From Actinomycetota bacterium (GTDB taxonomy: Bacteria > Actinomycetota > Geothermincolia > Geothermincolales > RBG-13-55-18), in NCBI GenBank assembly GCA_014360655.1, contig JACIXC010000004.1:1-64000 (forward strand): a stretch of DNA of 64,000 nucleotides. The letters run 5' to 3'. The notes beneath the pieces are model-generated. The model saw nothing but the letters and a program-made list of their open reading frames with translations. It was not told the DNA's origin and made no database searches. Shown here one piece after another: positions 17,688 to 25,281 of the stretch (positions are counted from its first letter, which is position 1; each line of letters starts with the position of its first letter). A program made the position numbers and the translations under genes.

Positions 17688-18596
17688 ATGCAAGGGGAAA
17701 CGGAAGCGGACCGGCCCTTCCGGTCCGGGTTCGTCGGCATCATCGGGCGGCCCAACGTGGGAAAGTCGACCCTCCTCAACAACCTCATGCACCGCAAGTT
17801 GGCCATCATCTCCGACAAGCCGCAGACGACGCGAAACAGGATACGCTGCGTGCTGACCCGTGACGACGCGCAGGTGGTCTTCATCGACACCCCCGGTTTT
17901 CACAAACCGCGCAATGCCCTGGGGGAGCGTTTGAACAAGGCGGTGCGCGAGACCCTCTCCGAGGTGGACGTGGTGGTGTTCATGCTCGACGGTACCCAGA
18001 CCATAGGCAAGGGGGACCTCTTCATCGCCAGGGAACTGGAGGAGCTGGAGACGCCGGTGGTGGCGGTTCTCAACAAGATAGACCGCCTTAACGCCGACCA
18101 GGTGGAAGCCCAGCTGGCCGTTGTCGAGAAGCTGGGCGAGTTCCGCGATATCATCCCCCTCGCGGCCAAGACGGGGGAGAACGTGCATGCCCTCGTGGAG
18201 CGCATAGTAGAATTGCTCCCCGAGGGCCCCAAGTACTATCCGGACGACATGGTCACCGACCAGCCGGCCTCCTTCATCGTGGCCGAGATCATCAGGGAGA
18301 AGGTCCTGCAGCTGACGCGGGAGGAGGTGCCTCACAGCGTCGCCGTGGTGGTGGAGGAGATGAAAAAGCGCGAGGAGAGCGACCTCGTGGATATCGATGC
18401 CGTGATCTACGTTGAGAGGGATTCCCAGAAAGGCATCATCATCGGCAGGGGAGGCAGGATGCTCAAGGAGATCGGCACGCGGAGCCGGCAGGAGATCGAG
18501 CCCCTGCTGGGGGAGCGGGTTTACCTGCGCCTGCAGGTCAAGGTGGAGAAGGACTGGTCAAGGCGGCCGCAGCTGGTCAGGAGGATGGGTTACTGA
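17688..18596 (+). CDS. era: GTPase Era
   Basis: Ribosome-assembly GTPase that binds 16S rRNA. 302 residues from the ATG at 17688, preceded by GGAAGGAGG; an upstream in-frame start has no such site. G1 is GRPNVGKS (20-27), G3 is DTPG (67-70), and NKID follows. The TTRNRI switch segment just before G3 is Era-specific. The C-terminal KH domain has IIIGRGGRMLKEIG and the final RRPQLVRRMGY. Placement between rodA and mgtE gives no additional functional hint; recO lies a few genes downstream, as in many genomes. Confidence 0.97.
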   Translation: MQGETEADRPFRSGFVGIIGRPNVGKSTLLNNLMHRKLAIISDKPQTTRNRIRCVLTRDDAQVVFIDTPGFHKPRNALGERLNKAVRETLSEVDVVVFMLDGTQTIGKGDLFIARELEELETPVVAVLNKIDRLNADQVEAQLAVVEKLGEFRDIIPLAAKTGENVHALVERIVELLPEGPKYYPDDMVTDQPASFIVAEIIREKVLQLTREEVPHSVAVVVEEMKKREESDLVDIDAVIYVERDSQKGIIIGRGGRMLKEIGTRSRQEIEPLLGERVYLRLQVKVEKDWSRRPQLVRRMGY

Positions 18597-18634
18597 ATGC
18601 CCCGGTTCGTAAATGAGGGTATGGTGACAGGCAC

Positions 18635-19981
18635 ATGGAGGAGAGGAACCGCGTACTGGGCGAGAGCCTGAGCGAGCTTCTTGAGCAGGGGAGGATGGGC
18701 GCGGCGCTCGCCCTGCTCGACGGGCTGCACCCGGCGGACGCCGCCGAGGTCCTGGAGAGCGTGCCCTACGAGGCGAGGTTGCGCATCTTCAAGGCATGGG
18801 ATGCGGAGGAATCCTCCGAAGCCCTGCTCGAGATGTCCGAGGGCGGGCAGGTGGAGGTGGTCCAGGGCCTGGCGCGTAACCTGGCGGTGCGCATCATCTC
18901 CGAGATGCCCCCGGATGACGCCGTGGACCTGCTGGCGGACCTTCCGCCCAAGCTGGCGGAATCCATCCTTTCCGGTATCAACCCCGTTCACGCCGGCAAG
19001 CTGCGGCGGCTTCTCGCCCACGGCGAGAACACCGCCGGCGGGCTGATGACCCCCGAGGCCGTGCGGCTGCCCGATTCCCTTACCGTGGGGGAGATCCTGG
19101 AGGAATTGCGCGGGGCTCCGGAGAGCATAGAGATGATCTACTACGTTTATCTCCACGACGAGAACGACCGCCTCACGGGGGTGATATCGTTGCGCGAACT
19201 GATCGTCGCCGCTCCCGACCTGCCCGTGCGCGATATCATGCACCGCGACCTCATCACCGTGGGGCCGGGGGAGGACCAGGAAATAGTCGCCTCCCTCATC
19301 GACCGCTACGACCTGCTGGCGTTGCCGGTGGTGGACGAGCAGGGCAGGCTTCTCGGCATCGTGACCTTTGACGACGTGATGGACGTCATCGAGGAGGAGA
19401 GCAAGGAGGATATCTACGGCCTGGCGGGGACCTTCGAAGCGGAGGAAGGGAGGGAACGCCGTCCCTTCCTGGCGGCCTTCCTGGGAAGGCTCCCCTGGGT
19501 GCTCGTGGCGCTCGCCCTCGAGCTGCTGCTGGCGGGAGGGATACTCAGGGCGTTCTCCGGCGTGCTCAGGGAACACCTGGCGGTGATGTTCTTCATACCC
19601 GCCATCCTCTCCATGGGAAGTACCGTTTCGCTGCAGAGCGCCGCCCGCATCTCCGTGGATATCGCCCACGGGGGGGAGAGGCGCGGGAGAGCAAGGGGCA
19701 TCCTGGGGGAGGCGGGCGTGGGACTCCTGGTGGCCGTTTTCGCCGGAGGGGCAATGGCCCTGGTGGCATGGTCCATGCGGGAAAGCGCTCGACTGGGAAT
19801 GGTGGTGGGCCTGGCCATGGCGTGCAGCGTGGTCTTCGCTGCCCTGGTGGGAGCCGCGCTTCCCCTCACCCTGCGGGCCATGGGGAAGGACCCGTCGCGG
19901 GCGGGGGAGCCGCTGCTGGCGACCCTGATGGACGTCCTCTGCCTGGCGGTTTACATGGCGATCAGCCTGGCCCTCGTGTGA
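18635..19981 (+). CDS. mgtE: MgtE-family magnesium transporter, divergent pore motif
   Basis: A 448-residue protein with the full MgtE layout: N-terminal alpha-superhelical domain (about 10-125, LHPADAAEVLESVP and PPDDAVDLLADLP), two CBS domains (about 130-255, HRDLITVGPGEDQEI and VVDEQGRLLGIVTFDDVMDVI), a connecting helix, then five membrane spans (about 280-448). The family's pore signature, normally a GGN-G-Q sequence after P-A, is replaced here by IPAILSMGSTVSLQSA, so the GGN triad is not present. The conserved Asp of the last span (LLATLMDVLCLAVYMAI) is kept. The call as an MgtE-type divalent-cation channel is safe; Mg2+ selectivity is less so. It is tightly followed by deoC. Confidence 0.88.
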   Translation: MEERNRVLGESLSELLEQGRMGAALALLDGLHPADAAEVLESVPYEARLRIFKAWDAEESSEALLEMSEGGQVEVVQGLARNLAVRIISEMPPDDAVDLLADLPPKLAESILSGINPVHAGKLRRLLAHGENTAGGLMTPEAVRLPDSLTVGEILEELRGAPESIEMIYYVYLHDENDRLTGVISLRELIVAAPDLPVRDIMHRDLITVGPGEDQEIVASLIDRYDLLALPVVDEQGRLLGIVTFDDVMDVIEEESKEDIYGLAGTFEAEEGRERRPFLAAFLGRLPWVLVALALELLLAGGILRAFSGVLREHLAVMFFIPAILSMGSTVSLQSAARISVDIAHGGERRGRARGILGEAGVGLLVAVFAGGAMALVAWSMRESARLGMVVGLAMACSVVFAALVGAALPLTLRAMGKDPSRAGEPLLATLMDVLCLAVYMAISLALV

Positions 19982-19999
19982 GAGCGGGAGAGAAGCGGC

Positions 20000-20728
20000 G
20001 TGGAGAAGGAGTACCTGGAATTATTTCCCACAGCAGGCCACCTGGCTTACCTGCTTGACGCCACCCTGCTGCGTCCCGAGGCCACGGAGTCGGATTATCT
20101 CGCTTTCCTGAGGGAGGCGGCGGACGGGCGCTTTCGGACCGTCTTCGTCCCCCCCTGCTATCTCCCCATGGCGCGCCTGGAGCTGCAGGGAAGCGGTGTG
20201 GCCCTGGGGGCCCCCGTCGCCTTCCCCTTCGGTTATGCCTCCACGGACGCCAAGAAGGCGGAGGCGGTCTTCGCGCTGCAGCAGGGCGCGACGGAGCTGG
20301 ACATGGTGATAAACATCTCGGCCCTCAAGTCGGGGAGATTGCAGCGGGTGAGGGAGGATATCGGCGCGGTGGTGGGGCTGGCCCGACGTTATGACGCGGG
20401 CAGGGGGGAAGGCCACGTGGTGGTGAAGGTCATCCTCGAGACCTGTTACCTCACCCGCGAGGAGATGCGCCAGGGCGCGCTGCTCTCCATGGAGGCGGGC
20501 GCGGATTTCGTCAAGACCTCCACCGGTGTCGCCGAGCGGGGAGCCACCGCCGAGGACGTGGCCTTCCTGCGCGAGGTGGTGGGGCCGGGTTTCGGGGTGA
20601 AGGCCAGCGGCGGGATAAGGACGCTCCGCGACGTGGTGGAGATGGTGAGGGCCGGGGCCAACCGTATCGGCACCAGCGCGGCCTACACCATACTCCAGGA
20701 ATACCTCCACATGTTCCCCTGGAGATGA
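20000..20728 (+). CDS. deoC: Deoxyribose-phosphate aldolase
   Basis: Class I aldolase that splits 2-deoxyribose-5-phosphate into acetaldehyde and glyceraldehyde-3-phosphate. 242 residues. Catalytic residues align well: Asp101 in TELDMVIN, Schiff-base Lys172 in FVKTSTG, and Lys201 in GVKASGG. The start is a GTG at 20000, 19 bases after mgtE. The N-terminus (LLDATLLRPEATESD) is the usual first helix, with the common HTLL replaced by ATLL. A long repeat cassette begins just after the stop. Confidence 0.94.
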   Translation: MEKEYLELFPTAGHLAYLLDATLLRPEATESDYLAFLREAADGRFRTVFVPPCYLPMARLELQGSGVALGAPVAFPFGYASTDAKKAEAVFALQQGATELDMVINISALKSGRLQRVREDIGAVVGLARRYDAGRGEGHVVVKVILETCYLTREEMRQGALLSMEAGADFVKTSTGVAERGATAEDVAFLREVVGPGFGVKASGGIRTLRDVVEMVRAGANRIGTSAAYTILQEYLHMFPWR

Positions 20729-20760
20729 GGGAGAGAGCTGCGCCCGCTCAATTGACCCTT

Positions 20761-21430
20761 TCCTTACTGCTTCCGGCCCGGGGCCTCAGGGTAACGGTCT
20801 CGCTCGCAGGCTCGCTGCGACCGACCCGGTCGTTCCCGGCCTCAGCAAGGTGCGTTTCCTTCCTTCTTCCGGCGGCCGGGCCGCCGGGTAACGGTCTCGC
20901 TCGCAGGCTCGCTGCGACCGACCCGGTCGTTCCCGGCCTTAGTGGTTGCGTATAAGGAGGCCGGGCCGGGGTTTCGTGCTCGCTCCGCGACGCGCGGCCT
21001 CGCGATGGTTTCCCCTCTTCATGCAGGAGCTCCATCCATGCAAGGGTTTATCACCTACCTTCCTCGTCCGGAGGCCGCTTGCGATGTCGCTCGCCCGACC
21101 CCCGGACCCGGCCTTGGTGGGTGGTTCAGTAAAGGCTCGCTGCGACCGACCCTGTAGTTCCCGGCCTTGGTGGGTGGGAATCGGGAGGCCGCTTGCGATG
21201 TCCCTCGCCCGATCCCCGGACCCGGCCTTGGTGGGTGATTCAGCAAAGGCTCGCTGCGACCGACCCTGTAGTTCCCCGGGCTGGGTGGTTGCGTGTCCGT
21301 ACTGCTTCCGGCCCGGGGCCTCAGGGTAACGGTCTCGCTCGGCGCCGCGCGCCTTTCCCGTGCATGCGAAACACGGGGTAGGCGTCCTCGCTGCGACCGA
21401 CCCTGTAGTTCCCCGGGCTTCGCACCTCGC
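20761..21430. repeat. Compound repeat cassette, copy 1
   Basis: About 670 bp of nested repeats with no credible gene. Two hairpin units (about 20788-20842 and 20886-20939) contain GGGTAACGG, TCGCTCGCAG, CTGCGACCGA and GGTCGTTCCCGGCCT. Between them is a GCAAGGTGCGTTTCC linker. Then come an ATAAGGAGGCCGGGCCGGG block, two ~97-bp units beginning GAGGCCGCTTGCGATGT (21071-21166 and 21184-21282), and a last hairpin unit (21301-21419) interrupted by an extra ~40 bp. The same order of blocks recurs at 33713-34110. Confidence 0.85.
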
Positions 21431-21614
21431 TTGCCCGTGTGATAGCATTCACTTATGGCGATATCCCGGTGAAGAACCGCGGTAACGCGGCTTGCGAGGG
21501 CTCGTGAGGTTTGGTCAGCGCGAAAGGTGGCGGGAAGAGCGATCTTGAGGGATAGCCGAGGGGCTTCCCTGTGGCGGTCGGCCTCGTCGGGGAAGGAAGG
21601 AAAGGGAGGCATGT

Positions 21615-21830
21615 ATGGGAAACGTCGCCGGGGCGTATTGCCCCTTCAGGGTGTCCGCCATCGCGGGCGCGCTTTCGCCGTGCAACGATGAGTGCGCGCT
21701 CTACATTCCAACCTCCAAGATGCCGCCGCAGAAGAGCTGCGCGCTTTCCATACTCGGCGTCTACGCCCTGCAGAGGATCATCTTCAAGCAGCAGGAGGGG
21801 GCTGGAGAGGCCGGGGAACGGGAGGAGTGA
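21615..21830 (+). CDS. Small conserved-looking Cys protein upstream of uppS
   Basis: A 71-residue frame with strong GC3 bias. It begins MGNVAGAYCPFRVSAIAGALSP, then CNDECALYIPTS, SCALSILGVYALQRI and an acidic tail. Four cysteines (YCPF, PC, EC, SC) could bind a metal or Fe-S cluster. GGGAGG lies ten bases upstream; an ATG at 21611 is in another frame and gives an implausible product. It is unlike the neighbouring repeat translations and looks like a true gene. No family is recognised. It sits 116 bases before uppS and is probably in the same transcript. Confidence 0.6.
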   Translation: MGNVAGAYCPFRVSAIAGALSPCNDECALYIPTSKMPPQKSCALSILGVYALQRIIFKQQEGAGEAGEREE

Positions 21831-21946
21831 GCCCGCGGCACCCCCGTGGGAGTGATGCCGGCCGCGACGGAGGCGGCACGGGCGAGAGGCGGCGTAAGGT
21901 GCCGCTCGAAAGGGAATGGGAGGTAAGGTCGAGCGTGGAGGGACCC

Positions 21947-22672
21947 ATGGTAGAAAAGCCGCAAGGGGCGCTTCCCCGCCACGTGGCCATCATCATGGAC
22001 GGAAACGGCCGGTGGGCAAAAAGCAGAGACCTACCCCGCATAGCCGGCCATAAGGCGGGGGAGAAGTCCATCACGGATGTCGTGCGGGCCGCCTCGGAGT
22101 GGGGGATCGAGGCGCTCTCGCTCTTCGCCTTCTCCACGGAGAACTGGAACCGGCCGGAAAACGAGGTCAGTTTCCTCATGAGCTTCAACCGCAACCTCCT
22201 GAACAAGCGGGTGAAGGAGTTTCACGAGCGCAACATACGCATCCGCCACCTCGGGCGGAGGGATCGCATCCCCCCCTCGACCCTGCAGGCCATCGACAAC
22301 GCCGTGGAGATGACCAGGGACAACACCGGCATGAGCCTTAACATCGCCTTCAACTACGGGGGCCGGACGGAGATCATGGACGCCGTCCGCGCGCTCTGCG
22401 GGGACGTGGCGCAGGGGAGGGTAAGCCCGGAGGAGGTGGACGAGGAACGCTTCCGCTCCTACCTCTACCTCCCGGACATGCCGGATCCCGACCTGCTGAT
22501 CCGTACCGCGGGAGAGATGCGCATCAGCAACTTCATGATCTGGGAACTGGCCTACACGGAGCTCTACGTCACCGAGGTCCTCTGGCCCGACTTCGACCGC
22601 CGGCAGCTGGCGGAGGCGATAAAGGACTTCCAGCGCAGGGAAAGGCGCTTCGGCGCCATCCGGGAGGAGTAA
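21947..22672 (+). CDS. uppS: Isoprenyl (undecaprenyl) diphosphate synthase
   Basis: Cis-prenyltransferase that makes the polyprenyl diphosphate lipid carrier for cell-wall synthesis. 241 residues from the ATG at 21947. A GTG at 21935 with GGGAGGTAAGG better placed upstream is an alternative start adding only four residues. Signatures: HVAIIMDGNGRWA with catalytic Asp18, the WGIEALSLFAFSTENWNRP segment, and the C-terminal DLLIRTAGEMRISNFMIW. The usual SGE-R-SNFLLWQ reads AGEMRISNFMIW, a minor variant. Chain length cannot be decided from sequence. recO follows after seven bases. Confidence 0.95.
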   Translation: MVEKPQGALPRHVAIIMDGNGRWAKSRDLPRIAGHKAGEKSITDVVRAASEWGIEALSLFAFSTENWNRPENEVSFLMSFNRNLLNKRVKEFHERNIRIRHLGRRDRIPPSTLQAIDNAVEMTRDNTGMSLNIAFNYGGRTEIMDAVRALCGDVAQGRVSPEEVDEERFRSYLYLPDMPDPDLLIRTAGEMRISNFMIWELAYTELYVTEVLWPDFDRRQLAEAIKDFQRRERRFGAIREE

Positions 22673-22679
22673 GGGGTCC

Positions 22680-23453
22680 TTGGCCACCTACAAGGAAGAG
22701 GCCATAGTGCTCCACGCGCACGATCTCGGGGAGGCCGATCGCATCGTCTCTCTCATCACCTCCGGACGCGGGCTGCGCCGTGCCGTGGCCAAGGGGGTGA
22801 AACGCACCGCGAGCAGGTTCGGCGCGCGCCTGGAACCCTTCACCCACCTGCACGTGGTTCTCCACGAGGGGAGGAACCTCGATACCGTGACCCAGGCCGA
22901 TATCATCACCTCCCACGCGCCGCTGCGGGACGATTTCACGGCGTTCCTCTTCGGGGAGGCCATGCTGGAGGTCATAGAGAAGTCCATGCAGGAGAACCAG
23001 AGCATCCCGCGCCTTTTCGACATGCTGCGCGTCTCCCTGGACGCCCTGGAAAGGGGACCCCGGGACCCCGCCCTGCTCCTCGCGGCCTTCCAGCTCAAGG
23101 TCTGCGCGCTCGTGGGCTACCGTCCCCACCTGGAGAGATGTCTCCACTGCCAGCGTGAGGCGAGGGGGGAAGGGATACGCCTGGACCTCGCGGGGGGCGG
23201 CGTGTTCTGCCCCGCGTGCCGCGGCGAGTCGGGTTCCGCCGTCCCCCTAAGCCCGGAGTGCCTGGAACTCATGCGCCGCGTTATGAACGAGGTCATGTCG
23301 AGGATCGCCGGGATGGATGCGGGCAAGAGGCTCAGTCGCGAGCTTTTGGGCGTTTCCTACCTCTATGCGGAGAATTTCCTGGAAAGACAGCTGAGGTCCC
23401 GCCCCATCGTCCTTGGCTACCTGGACGCCATGTCCCGCGAAAGGCCCGCATAA
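22680..23453 (+). CDS. recO: DNA repair protein RecO
   Basis: Loads RecA with RecR in recombinational repair. 257 residues from a TTG at 22680, preceded by AGGAGTAAGGGG overlapping the uppS stop. The N-terminal OB fold (YKEEAIVLHAHDLGEADRIVSLIT, with the KGVKR turn) and a four-cysteine zinc site (CLHC near 155 and CPAC near 180) are visible, as in Deinococcus and actinobacterial RecO. A hairpin with GTCCAC/GTGGAC arms (23462-23476) follows the stop but has no T tract. Confidence 0.93.
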   Translation: MATYKEEAIVLHAHDLGEADRIVSLITSGRGLRRAVAKGVKRTASRFGARLEPFTHLHVVLHEGRNLDTVTQADIITSHAPLRDDFTAFLFGEAMLEVIEKSMQENQSIPRLFDMLRVSLDALERGPRDPALLLAAFQLKVCALVGYRPHLERCLHCQREARGEGIRLDLAGGGVFCPACRGESGSAVPLSPECLELMRRVMNEVMSRIAGMDAGKRLSRELLGVSYLYAENFLERQLRSRPIVLGYLDAMSRERPA

Positions 23454-23481
23454 TGCCCGTCGTCCACGAGGTGGACCAGAC

Positions 23482-23497
23482 TAATACCACGGTATTA
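23482..23497. promoter_or_regulatory. Perfect palindrome, candidate operator
   Basis: TAATACC, two bases, GGTATTA. It lies 70 bases upstream of a promoter-like sequence that itself contains GGTATT and AATACT, so the two may bind the same regulator. Confidence 0.45.
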
Positions 23498-23552
23498 GGA
23501 ATATTCACCGGTAGAAGGAAGGCGTTCTTATAAAATCCCTGCTAAAAAGGTA

Positions 23553-23581
23553 TTGACGTTTTAATACTTCGGTGGTACTTT
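23553..23581 (+). promoter_or_regulatory. Promoter-like sequence with nested inverted repeats
   Basis: TTGACG (23553-23558), a 17-base spacer and TACTTT (23576-23581), overlapped by an ATACTT/AAGTAT inverted repeat (about 23564-23586). It points into 23600-23940, where no convincing gene lies. Confidence 0.4.
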
Positions 23582-23599
23582 AAGTATGGCCCCAAGGAG

Positions 23600-23940
23600 C
23601 TGATGGAAAGTCCGGAAGGGGTCCCGGAGGGAAGAACCGGAAGGCGCAAGCCGGAAGGGGAGGCCGGAAGGGAAATCGGAAGGGCGGACCAAAGGTTACT
23701 TGGGGCCACTCCTTTCCCGCTTTCCCCTCAGCCTTTGCCGTCTTTCCGATCGGCTCCCCTGCGATCGGGCAACCCGCCGCGGAAGGTCTTTATGGCGACC
23801 GGAACGCACGACGGGAAGCGGGGGACAAGCGCACCAGGTCACCGGTGAGGTCGCTCCCGCCCACGCGGCCGCGGCAACGTGCGGGCACGCTGTGGGGGAC
23901 GAGGCACGCGGGCGGTGGAACGGGAGGGGCGTGCCGTAAA
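23600..23940 (+). other. Purine-rich then pyrimidine-rich intergenic segment, possible transcript
   Basis: After the promoter-like sequence, AAGGAGCTGATGG could start an 81-residue frame, but the translation is low-complexity (PEG/GR-rich) and derives from five or more CCGGAAGG-type short repeats at 23610-23690. A pyrimidine-rich stretch (about 23705-23770) follows and could pair with them. I see no known RNA family. Confidence 0.3.
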
Positions 23941-23941
23941 C

Positions 23942-23969
23942 TTGCTGTAAGCATGGTCCGTGATATACC
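23942..23969 (+). promoter_or_regulatory. Candidate promoter of the sigma-factor operon
   Basis: TTGCTG (23942-23947), 16 bases, TATACC (23964-23969). A second AT-rich box TATAAA is at 23978-23983, and TATAAT is at 24037-24042. If the last is used, the sigma factor must start at 24083 or 24119. Confidence 0.4.
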
Positions 23970-24118
23970 CATAAAGGTATAAAAGCCGGGGCCTATGCCC
24001 GAAGGCGCCGGGTAACCATGTCCGGCTGCATGTGTTTATAATGTGCGAAAATACCGAAAATACCGAACACAACGCGGCGGATATGGTTGCGGCGGCAGAA
24101 AGGGAGGCCGGTTTCGCC

Positions 24119-24694
24119 ATGAGCGGCGACGGGAACCAGGGAACCTGCCACGAGGACGGAGTCCTGGTGCGCAAGGCGCAGGAGAAGCGCGAGGACTTCG
24201 ACGCTCTCTACAGGAAGTACCTCAAAAAGGTATACACGTATGTCTTTTACCGGGTGGGAAAGGCGGAGGATGCCGAGGACATCACCGAGAGCGTGTTCCT
24301 GCATGCGTTGCTGCACCTCGACCGCTACCAGGACAGGGGCATACCCTTTTCCGCCTGGTTGCTGCGCATAGCCCACAACCTGGTGGCCAACTGGCACCGG
24401 GACACCGGCCGGCACCGTTCCGTGAACCTGGAAACCGCGGAGGGCCTGAAGGACATGTCCCCCTCGCCGGAGGAGAGCGCGGAAAACAGGGAGGAGATAC
24501 GGCGCCTGAGGGAGGCCTTCTCTTCCCTGCCCGAAGACAGGCAGCAGGTACTCATCCTCCGTTACGCGGAGGGGATGAAACATCGCGAGATCGGAGAGGT
24601 GATGGGAAAGAGCACGGGGGCGGTCAAGGTCCTCGTGCACCGCTCCCTGATAACCCTGCACAGGCGCCTTTCCGAAAAGGAGGAAGAGGGATGA
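24119..24694 (+). CDS. ECF-type RNA polymerase sigma factor
   Basis: An alternative sigma factor with region 2 (EDFDALYRKYLKKVYTYVFYRVG, then EDITESVFLHALLHLDRY and FSAWLLRIAHNLVANWHRD) and region 4 (LPEDRQQVLILRYAEGMKHREIGEVMGKSTGAVKVLVHRSL), and no region 3. The frame is open from a GTG at 24032, but only the ATG at 24119 has a ribosome-binding site (GGGAGG, 11 bases upstream). Its codon use also fits the rest of the gene better than the 24032-24118 stretch. The product has 191 residues. The stop overlaps the next ATG (ATGA), so it is coupled to a small membrane protein that may be its regulator. The target regulon is unknown. Confidence 0.88.
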   Translation: MSGDGNQGTCHEDGVLVRKAQEKREDFDALYRKYLKKVYTYVFYRVGKAEDAEDITESVFLHALLHLDRYQDRGIPFSAWLLRIAHNLVANWHRDTGRHRSVNLETAEGLKDMSPSPEESAENREEIRRLREAFSSLPEDRQQVLILRYAEGMKHREIGEVMGKSTGAVKVLVHRSLITLHRRLSEKEEEG

Positions 24695-24996
24695 TGGAGA
24701 AGGGGATGCAAGGAGAGAGGAAGCGTGGTTACCGCCACACGGTGAGGCTGCTCCAGGAGTACCTGCGCCCCGTGGACCCCAGGCCGAGCTTCTCACGCCA
24801 CCTGGAAGACCTATGCCGCAGCATGGGGGCGGACGAGTTCGTGATGGCGGAGGCCGTGGAGCGGGGGGAAAGCGCCTCGCGGCGCAGGATGATCCTGGGC
24901 GGCGCCGTCTTTTCCGCCCTTCCCTTTCTCGGGGTCGCGGCTTATGCTATAGGCAGACATCTGCAGAGGCGTAGGGTCGTGGCCATGGGCGTCTAA
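24691..24996 (+). CDS. Small membrane protein coupled to the sigma factor, possible anti-sigma
   Basis: 101 residues starting at overlapping ATGATG codons. The N-terminal ~70 residues are cytosolic and charged (TVRLLQEYLRPVDPRPSFSRHLEDLC), a motif common at the start of proteins encoded beside ECF sigma factors. One membrane span near the C-terminus (MILGGAVFSALPFLGVAAYAIG) is followed by a basic tail. There is no HxxxCxxC zinc motif, so it is not a standard ZAS anti-sigma factor. A role as membrane anchor or antagonist of the sigma factor is inferred from coupling alone. Confidence 0.7.
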   Translation: MMEKGMQGERKRGYRHTVRLLQEYLRPVDPRPSFSRHLEDLCRSMGADEFVMAEAVERGESASRRRMILGGAVFSALPFLGVAAYAIGRHLQRRRVVAMGV

Positions 24997-25008
24997 GGGA
25001 AAGGAGCC

Positions 25009-25254
25009 ATGAGGAGGGAAGAGGTTTTCGCGGTGGTGCGCGCCGCGCTGGCAGAGGCTTTGGAAATACCGGAGGACGAGATCGGGGAGGATTCGCGCTT
25101 CAAGGAGGACCTGGAAGCGGATTCCCTTGACCTGGTGGAGCTCCTCCTGGAGATGGAAAGCGAGTACGGGTTCAAGGTCGACGACGAGGAGGCGGCGGAG
25201 ATCCTCACCGTGGGGGACGCGGTGGACCTGATACTGCGCAAGACAGCCGCTTGA
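25009..25254 (+). CDS. Acyl carrier protein
   Basis: 81 residues, acidic, with the phosphopantetheine site Ser39 in EADSLDLVELL. Length and the four-helix pattern (EEVFAVVRAAL, LVELLLEMESEYGF, ILTVGDAVDLIL) are those of AcpP. It is not beside fatty-acid synthase genes. Instead it lies between a sigma factor and two activase-like Fe-S proteins, so it may be a dedicated carrier rather than the housekeeping ACP. The gap of 12 bases to the preceding gene and 27 to the next suggests one operon. Confidence 0.9.
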   Translation: MRREEVFAVVRAALAEALEIPEDEIGEDSRFKEDLEADSLDLVELLLEMESEYGFKVDDEEAAEILTVGDAVDLILRKTAA

Positions 25255-25281
25255 ACGATCGAGTCTGGGGTTGGTCTGGCG

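Noticed and set aside
20939-21612. Minus- and plus-strand frames in the first repeat cassette
   Set aside because: Their translations consist of repeated GNYRVGRSEPL-type strings that mirror the DNA repeats in several frames, with no ribosome-binding sites.
23603-23640. Resemblance to the GGAAAGTCCGG block of RNase P RNA
   Set aside because: Only this short block matches. The other universally conserved RNase P regions (such as ACAGAA and the GGTAAGAG-type core) are absent downstream.
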